A stretch of DNA of 64,000 bases, taken from Sulfurimonas autotrophica DSM 16294. GTDB taxonomy: Bacteria; Campylobacterota; Campylobacteria; Campylobacterales; Sulfurimonadaceae. Below, in pieces: positions 44,918 through 53,031 of the stretch; within the stretch, counting starts at the first letter, position 1, and each line of letters begins with the position of its first letter. Below the pieces are notes generated by a model. The model ran no database searches. It saw only the letters and a list, made by a program, of their open reading frames with translations, and was not told where the DNA came from. The translations under genes and the position numbers were made by a program. Location: positions 1,240,001 through 1,304,000 of the forward strand of contig NC_014506.1 of assembly GCF_000147355.1 (NCBI RefSeq). The letters run 5' to 3'.

Positions 44918-45442
44918 TCATAATCTCAACTCATCAATTATTTCAGCTAATAAAACATTATCTTTTTTCACAACTTCAATACCTAAAATTTCTACCTCTT
45001 TTAGAAGTGTTTGTATAAGTAAATCAAACTTTCTATGTAAAACTTCACTAAGCCCTATTCCAATAGAGTTAATGTCTTGAGGTATTATGCCAAAGAGTGT
45101 TATATTTGCTCTTTTACCATGTAATTCACATATCTCTAGCATCTCTACTACCTCAACTTCGTGAGCTGTATTTTTATATCTACTGCTATTAAGTAGTTCA
45201 TCTGACGGAATTTTATATATCTCTCCTGCTTTGTCATCTATAGAGATTGTATCAACTATAAAAACATTATCATAATTTAAAAAATATTCTGCAAGATTAA
45301 AGCCAAGTGTACCACCATCAAGAAGTTCTAATTTTTGTTTAAACTCGTAATTTTTTCTAAGGTAATTTATAGCTATGACACCTATCCCATCATCACAAAA
45401 AAGTAAATTTCCTATCCCTATGACTATGTTTTTATTTTGCAT
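44918..45442 (-). CDS. [NiFe] hydrogenase maturation endopeptidase (HyaD/HupD family)
   Basis: 174 residues of the M52 family. The N-terminus IVIGIGNLLFCDDGIGVIAI carries the acidic metal ligand in GNxLxxDDGxG, and FIVDTISIDDKAGEIY and the His-containing TAHEVEVVEML region follow. It cleaves the C-terminal tail of the large subunit after Ni insertion; here the tail would be 16 residues. It overlaps the large-subunit gene by 19 nt. A 128-bp gap follows, with a doubtful 36-codon frame. Confidence 0.93.
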   Translation of the reverse strand: MQNKNIVIGIGNLLFCDDGIGVIAINYLRKNYEFKQKLELLDGGTLGFNLAEYFLNYDNVFIVDTISIDDKAGEIYKIPSDELLNSSRYKNTAHEVEVVEMLEICELHGKRANITLFGIIPQDINSIGIGLSEVLHRKFDLLIQTLLKEVEILGIEVVKKDNVLLAEIIDELRL

Positions 45443-47121
45443 CTGCTTAACTCTTTACCATCTGCATCTATAACATGAACCGCACATGCCAAGCATGGAT
45501 CAAAAGAGTGCAAAACTCTTAAAACTTCCAAAGGTTTTGAAGTGTCTTCTATCTTTAAGCCAACCAGAGCCTCCTCATATGCACCTCTGAGTCCGTCAAA
45601 ATTTCTAGGTGTTGCATTCCATGTTGTTGGTGCTATTACTGAAAAGTTTTCAATACGAGCATTTTTTATATTTATAAAATGAGATAGAACACCGCGAGGC
45701 ACTTCAAAAAATGCTCTCCCTTTTGCCTCTTTTTCTAAAGAGTTAAAATCAAATTTTACCCATGTATCCGTATCATAGTATTTTATATTTTGTATCAGGC
45801 GAGAGACAAGCTTAAAGATATACTCACATATATAGTTCGTTTCTATTGCCCTTGCTGCATTTCTACCAACAGTAGTAGATAAATCCATCAGCTCCAAATC
45901 TGTCTCTTTTAAAAACTCATCTACAAAAGATTTTATAAGAGTGTTATCTTTAGTATAGCTAATTAGCACCCTTGCGAGTGGTCCACTCTCCATAGTTTTT
46001 CCGTTGTATCTTGGAGCTTTTACCCATGAATATTTATCACTATTCTTTGCAGTTTTTAAAGAACCATCTTCATTTAGGTCTGTGTAGTGCACTTCATCAT
46101 ACCCCAGGGTACCTTCTCTCACATTGCCATTCATTTTGTCTTTATACCAAGCACGGTCAACCTCTTCTGTTATTTTAGTCTCATCAAAATCTTCTATTGT
46201 TTCAAAATCATGATTATAAATAACACCATCACAAAAGAGTTTTCGCTCCCCCTCAAATTCATAACCACCAACAGATAAAAAGTTACCATTGGCACGACCA
46301 ATTCCAGCTTTTACCTCATCTCTATAAGCGATAGACAACAGCTTTGCATCTGGGAGGTAGGCACGTTCTATAAAATCTTTCGCCTCTTTGATGATAAAAA
46401 GATAATCATTTAACCGTTGAGGATTTAACATGTCAGCGACACTTGTTACACCACCAACTACTATGCTTTGCGGATGTGGGGTTTTACCACCAAAAATAGC
46501 TACGGCTTTACTTATATTTGTTTGAAATTTAAGAGCCTCTAAATAGTGAGAAATCATAATGAGATTTTGTTCAGGAGTTAGTTTATAATCCACATGACCC
46601 CAGTAGCCGTTTGAAAATGGACCAAGTTTTCCAGCCTTTACAAAGTTACCTAATTTCTCCAGCACTGCTTCATAATGAGAGTGCGAGTTCCTAAAAGGTT
46701 TTTGCGTGTACTTATGAGCCTCTTTAGAAGTTGCTTTTGGGTCTGCCTTTAAAGCAGTTGTTACATCTACAAAATCCAAAGAGTGAAGATGATAAAAGTG
46801 CACAACATGATCTTGAATAAAAAGTGCCATAGCCATCAAATCTCTGATAATCTCAGCATTTTTAGGAAGTTTTAAAGAGTAAGCATCCTCCACACTTGTA
46901 ACAGCGGCACGAAAATGAGAGTTTGTGCAAACACCACATATACGCCCTGCCAAAAGTCCGGCATCACGAGGGTCTCGCCCTTTTAGTATCATCTCTATGC
47001 CACGAAAAAGCTGTCCACTGACATATGCATCTTTTACAACGCCATCTTCATCCACCTCAATTTCAGCCCGTAGATGCCCTTCAATCCTTGTAATAGGGTC
47101 AATAACAATTTTTTTAGTCAT
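45424..47121 (-). CDS. [NiFe] hydrogenase large subunit, cytosolic group-2-like
   Basis: 565 residues from ATG 47121 (MTKKIVIDPITRIEGHLRAE), which overlaps the small-subunit stop by 8 nt. Both Ni-binding motifs are intact: RICGVCTNSH (C62, C65) and DPCLACAVH (C543, C546, H549). The precursor tail after H549 is 16 residues long, the substrate of the next gene's protease. There is no membrane anchor, and the partner lacks a Tat signal, so the enzyme is cytosolic. These traits point to group 2; the subgroup needs a tree. Confidence 0.95.
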   Translation of the reverse strand: MTKKIVIDPITRIEGHLRAEIEVDEDGVVKDAYVSGQLFRGIEMILKGRDPRDAGLLAGRICGVCTNSHFRAAVTSVEDAYSLKLPKNAEIIRDLMAMALFIQDHVVHFYHLHSLDFVDVTTALKADPKATSKEAHKYTQKPFRNSHSHYEAVLEKLGNFVKAGKLGPFSNGYWGHVDYKLTPEQNLIMISHYLEALKFQTNISKAVAIFGGKTPHPQSIVVGGVTSVADMLNPQRLNDYLFIIKEAKDFIERAYLPDAKLLSIAYRDEVKAGIGRANGNFLSVGGYEFEGERKLFCDGVIYNHDFETIEDFDETKITEEVDRAWYKDKMNGNVREGTLGYDEVHYTDLNEDGSLKTAKNSDKYSWVKAPRYNGKTMESGPLARVLISYTKDNTLIKSFVDEFLKETDLELMDLSTTVGRNAARAIETNYICEYIFKLVSRLIQNIKYYDTDTWVKFDFNSLEKEAKGRAFFEVPRGVLSHFINIKNARIENFSVIAPTTWNATPRNFDGLRGAYEEALVGLKIEDTSKPLEVLRVLHSFDPCLACAVHVIDADGKELSRCKIKT

Positions 47122-49537
47122 TATTTTCTTCTTCAACATATTTCCTCTCATTTGCAAACTTATCTACAAAACCTCTCTCTACACATCCCATACATCCATG
47201 TCCGGCTTGAACAGGCCAACTTGTAGAGCTGTTAAACTTCATAGTTGGACAATTAACATTTGTATATGGACCTTTACATCCCATCTCAAAAAGGCAATAT
47301 CCTTTTTTAGCACCTGCATCTCCCCACTCTTGCACAAATTCACCTAGCTCATAGTGCCCGCGTCTTTCGCAATTATCATGAACTCTTCCTTTATAAGCCC
47401 ATAAAGGTCGATTAAATTCATCAAGGGCAGGTAACTCTTCAAACATGATATATGAGAGTAATGTTCCTACAATATTTGTTGGATTTGTTGGACACCCCGG
47501 TATATTTATAACATCCTCTCTCTTTAGTGCCTGAGCTACTCCAACTGCTCCAGTTGGATTTGGAGAGGCCGCTACTACACCGCCGTCAAACGCACAACTT
47601 CCAACTGCGATAACAAGAGCTGCATCATTTGCACATTTTTGAAGTAACTCTATACCGGTTTCTCCTTTTGGACCTACTCTTAGAAATTTTCCATCCATTG
47701 CCATAGGAACCGCACCCTCTACTATCAAAATATATTCACCCTTTTGATTTGTGATAATATCTTCTAAAATAGTCTCGCTTTGATTTCCACTAGCACTCAT
47801 TAAAAGTTCATGATAATCAAGCGAAATATAATCAAATATCAAATCTTCAATCGCCGGATTTGCCGACTTTATAAATGCTTCAGAATTTCCGCTACAATCC
47901 GCTAACTCAAGCCAAACTATTGGAACTTTGTTTAAAGACTTAACACCTTTTTCAACCACTTCTTCAAAATTTGGATGAAGCTGCATAGAGGCTGTAACCA
48001 TTGAAATCCAACTATTTATCTCATGTTTTGCAATATCTAAGGACTCCATTGCCGAATCAAGGTTATCTGCTGTAAGAGAATTTCTTGGATGAATCACATT
48101 AAACTTATCTAGGCGTTTTTGAATCTCTCTTATCTCTTTTTCTCTTTTAATATCCTCTGGAGTTTTTCTCGGCATATTTGGATCTATGAGATGTTGAGAA
48201 TCTTTTATGACATTCTTCACCATCATTTTACATCTGCCACAAACTCTACCAGCATTTGAGAAATCACTTAGTTCTCCAAATGAAGAAATTCCAGTCCGAG
48301 TGACAATATCTACCAAATCTTGATAGTAAACATGCTCACAACTACAAATAAGCCGGCCTCTCTCACCTATAAGTCTGTTTTGATAAAGATAGTTAATATC
48401 TACCTTATCCGCGATCTCTATTAAATTTTCTATATAGCCAACATCCACATTGGAGTTTATCCCTATAAATCTTGTAAGTTTATCTTCACGTATAAAGTAT
48501 TCATCTATTCGGTTATCCTTTTTTGAGGTGATAAGCACCTTCTCGTAATCACTACTCGATTTTGGCGAATGGACTTCAACTAAGTCAAACTCACCAACTT
48601 TTAACATGTCAATACTGACTTCAAGTTTAAACTCTTTTATATCTGTTTGCAAAATGTGAGATATGGCACAATCTGCCTCGCTCGTACACTCTTTGACATG
48701 TCCGGCTATAAAGTGTAACTCTTCAACTTCTGCACACTCTCCAACAGCGTAAATATCCTCATCCTCTGTTTGCATATAAAGGTTGGTTAAGATTCCTTTG
48801 TTGCATCTCAAAGTCTCTCTAAAAATCTCAATATTTGGTTTTATACCTATAGCAAAAATTAAAAAAGGATTTTTGATTTGAAGTTTTTTAGTTTTAAGAA
48901 GTGTTATTTCTTGATTATTTACTTCATGTTCAACTATCTCATCTTCGTAAGATATTCTAACTTTTCCACTCTTTGTGCAACACTCTTGGATCATTTTTAT
49001 GGAGTCAATAGATAGGTGCTTGCTGTAAAGATGAGTAGAGCGTAAAAGTAGTGTTATATTTTTTACATGTGGCATCTCGTCTAAAGTCTCAAGAAGTTCA
49101 AGTCCTAAAGGACCGCCCCCTACTATAACAATCTCTCTATTTTCAACACCATTTTTAATAAGTTCAGAATCTTCAACACTTCTAAATACAGTCGCATTTT
49201 TAATGCCCTCTATATCAAAGAGTGTAATGGGTTTAGAGCCAGTAGCAATAATGAGTTTGTCATAACTAAACATTGAGTCGTCTGAGAAAACTTTCTTTTT
49301 TGATTTGTCTATTTTGTTGATTTTTTGATTTAGTTCAAGTTTTACAGTAGGGTCAAGATCCAAAGATATTGTATCACTATCTTCTGAGCCATCAACTAAA
49401 CGACAGAGATGTATCCTGTCATAAGGAACATATTTTTCATCGCTAAGTATCATTACTTCTAAAGCAGAATTTTGTTTTTTCAGGTTATTTGCTAAATATA
49501 CTGCAGCTATACCACCACCGACAATCACTACTCTCAT
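47114..49537 (-). CDS. NirB-like FAD/BFD flavoprotein fused to [NiFe] hydrogenase small subunit
   Basis: 807 residues. Residues 1-about 390 form a two-dinucleotide-binding flavoprotein like the NirB/rubredoxin-reductase family: VVIVGGGIAAVYLA (FAD), VIVGGGPLGLELLE (about 137-150, NAD(P)), DIYAVGECAE. Residues about 394-445 are a BFD-type [2Fe-2S] domain with C398, C400, C433 and C436. After a helical linker, about 535-800 is a hydrogenase small subunit. Proximal cluster ligands are C548, N551 (CSGN instead of CxxC), C648 and C682. Distal: H720, C723, C748, C754. Medial [3Fe-4S]: C763, C782, C785, with P775 at the fourth position. No Tat signal. Electrons could pass from H2 to FAD and on to NAD(P)+ or another acceptor. 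Confidence 0.9.
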   Translation of the reverse strand: MRVVIVGGGIAAVYLANNLKKQNSALEVMILSDEKYVPYDRIHLCRLVDGSEDSDTISLDLDPTVKLELNQKINKIDKSKKKVFSDDSMFSYDKLIIATGSKPITLFDIEGIKNATVFRSVEDSELIKNGVENREIVIVGGGPLGLELLETLDEMPHVKNITLLLRSTHLYSKHLSIDSIKMIQECCTKSGKVRISYEDEIVEHEVNNQEITLLKTKKLQIKNPFLIFAIGIKPNIEIFRETLRCNKGILTNLYMQTEDEDIYAVGECAEVEELHFIAGHVKECTSEADCAISHILQTDIKEFKLEVSIDMLKVGEFDLVEVHSPKSSSDYEKVLITSKKDNRIDEYFIREDKLTRFIGINSNVDVGYIENLIEIADKVDINYLYQNRLIGERGRLICSCEHVYYQDLVDIVTRTGISSFGELSDFSNAGRVCGRCKMMVKNVIKDSQHLIDPNMPRKTPEDIKREKEIREIQKRLDKFNVIHPRNSLTADNLDSAMESLDIAKHEINSWISMVTASMQLHPNFEEVVEKGVKSLNKVPIVWLELADCSGNSEAFIKSANPAIEDLIFDYISLDYHELLMSASGNQSETILEDIITNQKGEYILIVEGAVPMAMDGKFLRVGPKGETGIELLQKCANDAALVIAVGSCAFDGGVVAASPNPTGAVGVAQALKREDVINIPGCPTNPTNIVGTLLSYIMFEELPALDEFNRPLWAYKGRVHDNCERRGHYELGEFVQEWGDAGAKKGYCLFEMGCKGPYTNVNCPTMKFNSSTSWPVQAGHGCMGCVERGFVDKFANERKYVEEENND

Positions 49538-49553
49538 GATACGACCTTTATAT

Positions 49554-49588
49554 AAAAAAGTTATATCTGTATATTATATAACTTTTTT
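49554..49588. promoter_or_regulatory. Palindrome overlapping the hydrogenase -10 box
   Basis: Perfect 13-bp arms AAAAAAGTTATAT (49554-49566) and ATATAACTTTTTT (49576-49588) with a 9-bp centre. On the minus strand a TATAAT at 49573-49578 lies inside it. The hydrogenase ATG, with AAAGG eight bases upstream, is 16 bp beyond. The position fits an operator over the promoter. A terminator-like attenuator is the alternative, since the stem ends in a T run on both strands. Confidence 0.45.
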
Positions 49589-49690
49589 TGTTAGAACCAC
49601 TTGCAGATTATCAAAAACAACCCACGATATAAGCTATATTAATTTTTATAAGTATATCATAAATAATATCTTTATATTAGACTCCCAAAA

Positions 49691-49757
49691 AATGAATATT
49701 CATTTATTATATCTATCTCTAACTATTCTTACTCTAAGTTCAAGATAGATATAATAA
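49691..49757 (+). promoter_or_regulatory. 14-bp palindrome plus long hairpin upstream of the LpoA-like gene
   Basis: AATGAATATTCATT (49691-49704) is a perfect 14-bp palindrome. It abuts a hairpin with perfect 15-bp arms, TTATTATATCTATCT (49704-49718) and AGATAGATATAATAA (49743-49757), around a 24-nt loop. The hairpin ends 31 bp before the ATG of the plus-strand gene. The 250-bp divergent spacer therefore holds three separate inverted repeats. Which gene they serve cannot be told. Confidence 0.4.
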
Positions 49758-49788
49758 GATCCATATTTAAAACTATAAAGAGCTGCTT

Positions 49789-51063
49789 ATGAAAAAACTA
49801 TTATTTTTACTTTTACCTTGTGTCATTTTTGCACAAAGTTTTATGATATCAAACATTCCAATACCAAGAATATATATACAAGACCTTGATCCTTATGCAT
49901 GTAATAATACATGTATGAGAGAGCTTTTAGACAATGGACAGATATTTTCTTTTCTTTCGCATGCAAATAAAAAACTTACAGACAAAGATTTGGATGAAGC
50001 ACGCATTATCAACATTGCCGTACTCAACCTAGGCGCATCAAATGCCGGAGCAAAACTAAAAATAGCACTGCTGCTGCCTTACAACAAAATAGGAAAATAT
50101 GCATCCACGACAACAAATGCTACTTTTGCTTACCTGATGACAAAAAGCAACTCTTTTATGCTCAAAAGTTACAAAATTGAAAAAGAAGATATATCTGATT
50201 TGCAACAGGCACTGAGTCAAATAGAATCTGACGGTTTTGACTATGTGATAGCACCGCTGACAGCTCAAGGAGTTAACAATGTTATAGAGCTAAATCCAAA
50301 TTTAAATATATATTTTCCTACTATTAACAAAAAAGATGTTGATACGATGTCTACTTCTCTTATTTTTGGAGGTATTGACTACAAGAAGCAAAGTCAGATG
50401 CTGCTTCATGAAGCGGTTTCCCCTTTAGTTATATTTTCTGACAAATCACAAACCGGGAAGAAATTAGCATTTTATCAAGAAGAAGAATTTCTGCATCCGT
50501 CTACTGACGTAAACGATACTATGTTTTATGATGATGAAGTCAGTGTTTACAGTGAAGATACAAATCTCACCCAAGAAAAAAAAGTATTCAAGTATTTTAT
50601 TTCAAGAAGAACAACAAATCTTGAAAAATATCTCAAAAAGAATGAAGATATTGTTAATGCTTCATTTTTTGTAAATACTCCAATTATTAAGACCGGCATG
50701 ATACTTTCACAACTCACACTTTATGACGCAAATGCAACAAATATTCTCTCAACACAAATTAATTACGACCCTCTGCTGCTCTCTATGACACAATACAGTG
50801 ACAGAAAAAATATGATTGTGGCAAATTCCATTACCCAAGATAATAATGTGCTTATCGAAACAAATTCACTTTTGGGAAATGATATAGTTTATGACTGGAT
50901 TAATTACACCACAACGGTCGGTATAGATTACTTTTATGCGCAAATTACCGGTGAAGACAGAGAATACAATATCAATGTATCTGATAATCAGATGGTGTAT
51001 AACATAAAACTTTTACGTCCTGGAATATCGAGGTTTTTCAAATATACTCCACCACAAGAGTAA
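49789..51063 (+). CDS. Exported protein with LpoA/LppC-like periplasmic-binding fold
   Basis: 424 residues with a signal peptide (MKKLLFLLLPCVIFAQS). The mid region KIALLLPYNKIGKYASTTTNATFAYLM, followed by DGFDYVIAPLTAQGVNNVIEL and NIYFPTINKKD, has the order of type 1 periplasmic-binding folds as in LpoA/LppC, activators of penicillin-binding proteins. No lipobox Cys is clear, and C38/C42 could form a disulfide. The function is unproven. Its last 51 nt overlap the convergent MFS gene. Confidence 0.6.
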   Translation: MKKLLFLLLPCVIFAQSFMISNIPIPRIYIQDLDPYACNNTCMRELLDNGQIFSFLSHANKKLTDKDLDEARIINIAVLNLGASNAGAKLKIALLLPYNKIGKYASTTTNATFAYLMTKSNSFMLKSYKIEKEDISDLQQALSQIESDGFDYVIAPLTAQGVNNVIELNPNLNIYFPTINKKDVDTMSTSLIFGGIDYKKQSQMLLHEAVSPLVIFSDKSQTGKKLAFYQEEEFLHPSTDVNDTMFYDDEVSVYSEDTNLTQEKKVFKYFISRRTTNLEKYLKKNEDIVNASFFVNTPIIKTGMILSQLTLYDANATNILSTQINYDPLLLSMTQYSDRKNMIVANSITQDNNVLIETNSLLGNDIVYDWINYTTTVGIDYFYAQITGEDREYNINVSDNQMVYNIKLLRPGISRFFKYTPPQE

Positions 51064-52170
51064 TGTCAAGAACATTACTCCCATTCCTGCCTCACTTATC
51101 AATACAGCATTTTCAAAACCGTAATTTTTCCAAATATACCCTATAACAATTGCTCCTAAAGCACTAAATACAGCAACACCGCCATAAAATACTCCAAACA
51201 CAAAACCTTTGGAATTTGCATATGCAGAAATATAGGCACGAATAGCATTTAAACTAAAAACGGTAAAAAAACCCAAAAAAGCAAATGCCAGCCAAAGATT
51301 TACATTCATCATAGAAATAGATACAATGCCAAAAATAAATGCAAGCAGCATTACTCTGATAACACCTATTTTATCACTTAAAATTCCGCCATAATAACTC
51401 ACCAGAGTCTGTACAGCTGTAAGCATTATCACAAAAAGTGGAATAGTTGCCAGTGAGAAACCCTCATTTCTAGCTTTTAAAATAAAGAACTGATCACTCA
51501 TAATAAAAAAGATAAATCCAAAATATATAAAGAGTACCGGTAAAAGTTTATAATCCTCTTTATTGACTACGTTTTGAGTTTTGCTCAATTGTTTCGGTGC
51601 GTCTTTTACAAAAAAGAGGGCTATAAAAGTAGCAATAAGACCGGGAATAAGCGTGAGTTCAAAAATAACCCGTATGGAATGTTCATCTTTTGCAATATAC
51701 ATAAAAATCAGAAAAACAATGAAAGCACCGCTGAGTTCACCCGCAATGTCCATTGTTTTGTGAAAGCCGAAAGTCTTGCCGTCTTCTTTATTTTTCACAT
51801 ACGAGCTGATAAGAGAGTCCTTTGAAGCACTTCTGATAGCTTTACCCATTCTTTCAACACCACGCAGCAGTGCAACACTTATATAAGTATGCGAGAAAGC
51901 TAAAAGCGGTTTAGAAAGCGCCGATATAAAATACCCGGTAACAACAAAAGGCTTGACAATCTGATACCTGTCGCTTAAATACCCAAACAAAACCCTAAAA
52001 GCATAAGAAATGAATGTGGCGATGGCAATAATAATTCCCAGTTTATCTACGCCCTCATGCAGTACATAAACAACAAAAACAGGTAAAAGAGTGGTAATCA
52101 TACTCGAAGACATATCGGTAAAATAGCTTACCCAGCCTAAATATATAACATTTTTATCTATAGTTTTCAT
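51013..52170 (-). CDS. MFS transporter
   Basis: 385 residues, about 12 hydrophobic helices. The MFS loop 2-3 motif is visible as RVLFGYLSDRYQIVKPFV and its repeat in the second half as SYYGGILSDKIGVIRVM. RGVERMGKAIRSASKDSLIS is characteristic of a subgroup of uncharacterized bacterial MFS proteins. The substrate is unknown. Its 3' end overlaps the convergent upstream gene by 51 nt, so its last 16 residues share DNA with that gene. Confidence 0.82.
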   Translation of the reverse strand: MKTIDKNVIYLGWVSYFTDMSSSMITTLLPVFVVYVLHEGVDKLGIIIAIATFISYAFRVLFGYLSDRYQIVKPFVVTGYFISALSKPLLAFSHTYISVALLRGVERMGKAIRSASKDSLISSYVKNKEDGKTFGFHKTMDIAGELSGAFIVFLIFMYIAKDEHSIRVIFELTLIPGLIATFIALFFVKDAPKQLSKTQNVVNKEDYKLLPVLFIYFGFIFFIMSDQFFILKARNEGFSLATIPLFVIMLTAVQTLVSYYGGILSDKIGVIRVMLLAFIFGIVSISMMNVNLWLAFAFLGFFTVFSLNAIRAYISAYANSKGFVFGVFYGGVAVFSALGAIVIGYIWKNYGFENAVLISEAGMGVMFLTLLLWWSIFEKPRYSRT

Positions 52171-52179
52171 TTAAGCTTC

Positions 52180-52554
52180 TTAAAATAGAGAAAGAATCAG
52201 CTTTTTGCTGTCATTGTTTAACTTTTGTACTTTAGAGTCAAAATCAATATAGACCAAAAGAATTTCAAGTTCAAATATCTTTTCTTCGTCTTTATATATT
52301 TCCTGAACCAGTGTAAATGAAGCCGCTTTCATCTGCATAAGTCTGGTTTTCACTTCAAGCATATCTCCGAGTTTTGCACTTTTATAAAAATCTGCATTGA
52401 CCTTACGAGCCACAAAATGTCCACCTTCTAAAACAGGAGTCAAACCTCTATCAAAAAAAGCCTCACTCCGAGCCCTTTCACAAAAATTTAGATAATTTGA
52501 ATGGTAAACAACCCCGCCGGTATCTGTATCTTCATAATAGACTCTTATTTTCAC
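52180..52554 (-). CDS. ybgC: Acyl-CoA thioesterase YbgC
   Basis: 124 residues, hotdog fold. The 4-hydroxybenzoyl-CoA-thioesterase-like signature RVYYEDTDTGGVVYHSNYLNFCERARSE holds the catalytic Asp, and HFVARKVNADFYKSAKLGD follows. Related H. pylori and E. coli proteins hydrolyse acyl-CoAs. The start is GTG (GTG-K-I-R-V), matching homologue N-termini. The AAAGG ribosome binding site directly touches it, so spacing is poor. The palindrome AATGTA-GAT-TACATT lies 26 bp upstream (52580-52594). Confidence 0.9.
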   Translation of the reverse strand: MKIRVYYEDTDTGGVVYHSNYLNFCERARSEAFFDRGLTPVLEGGHFVARKVNADFYKSAKLGDMLEVKTRLMQMKAASFTLVQEIYKDEEKIFELEILLVYIDFDSKVQKLNNDSKKLILSLF

Positions 52555-52654
52555 CTTTGATTCCTGTTTTATTTAATTTAATGTAGATTACATTATTAAC
52601 TTTATACATAATTATAGCCAGGTTTTTTGCATATGATACTCAAATATATTATTG

Positions 52655-52660
52655 TATAAT
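52655..52660 (+). promoter_or_regulatory. -10 box (TATAAT) for the DksA-like gene
   Basis: TATAAT in the context TTGTATAATACAA lies 25 bp before the ATG of the DksA/TraR-like gene. The surrounding 13 bp is itself a near-palindrome. Inferred from sequence only. Confidence 0.4.
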
Positions 52661-52685
52661 ACAAATCTCAATATGGAAAATAAAT

Positions 52686-53030
52686 ATGACACAGCAAGAA
52701 AAAATAGAAATTAAAAAAACTATAGAAAAAGAGATCGAAAGTCTCACACAAGAAGTAGAAAAAATACAAGAACAATTGAAACCTATAAAAAAAGATTGTT
52801 CTCTTGACAGTATCGATCATAAGATATTAAAACAAGATCAAAACATTACAATACAAAGATATGAAGTTGCCAAAAAAAGATTAAACAGATTAAAAGCTGC
52901 TTATTTAAATGTAGATACTGATGAGTATGGCGTTTGTAAAGAGTGTGAAGAAGATATTAATACACAGCGCTTAAAACTCATACCGGAATCTCAATATTGT
53001 GTAGCATGTATGAATGAACTGGGATTATAA
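52686..53030 (+). CDS. DksA/TraR-family zinc-finger protein
   Basis: 114 residues. A long N-terminal helical coiled coil (about residues 5-75, rich in Lys and Glu) is followed by a C4 zinc finger, CKECEEDINTQRLKLIPESQYCVAC, near the C-terminus. This is the layout of DksA-like proteins that act in the RNA polymerase secondary channel, often with ppGpp. The coiled-coil tip lacks an obvious pair of Asp as in E. coli DksA. It is monocistronic with its own TATAAT box. Confidence 0.88.
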   Translation: MTQQEKIEIKKTIEKEIESLTQEVEKIQEQLKPIKKDCSLDSIDHKILKQDQNITIQRYEVAKKRLNRLKAAYLNVDTDEYGVCKECEEDINTQRLKLIPESQYCVACMNELGL

Positions 53031-53031
53031 A

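Noticed and set aside
49554-49588. Reading the hydrogenase upstream palindrome as a plain intrinsic terminator
   Set aside because: It contains the best -10 box and lies only 16 bp before the start codon, with no transcript expected to end there. A terminator reading is kept only as an alternative.
49538-49788. NikR operator in the hydrogenase spacer
   Set aside because: I looked for paired half-sites of the TATWATT-N11-AATWATA type and found no convincing match with the right spacing.
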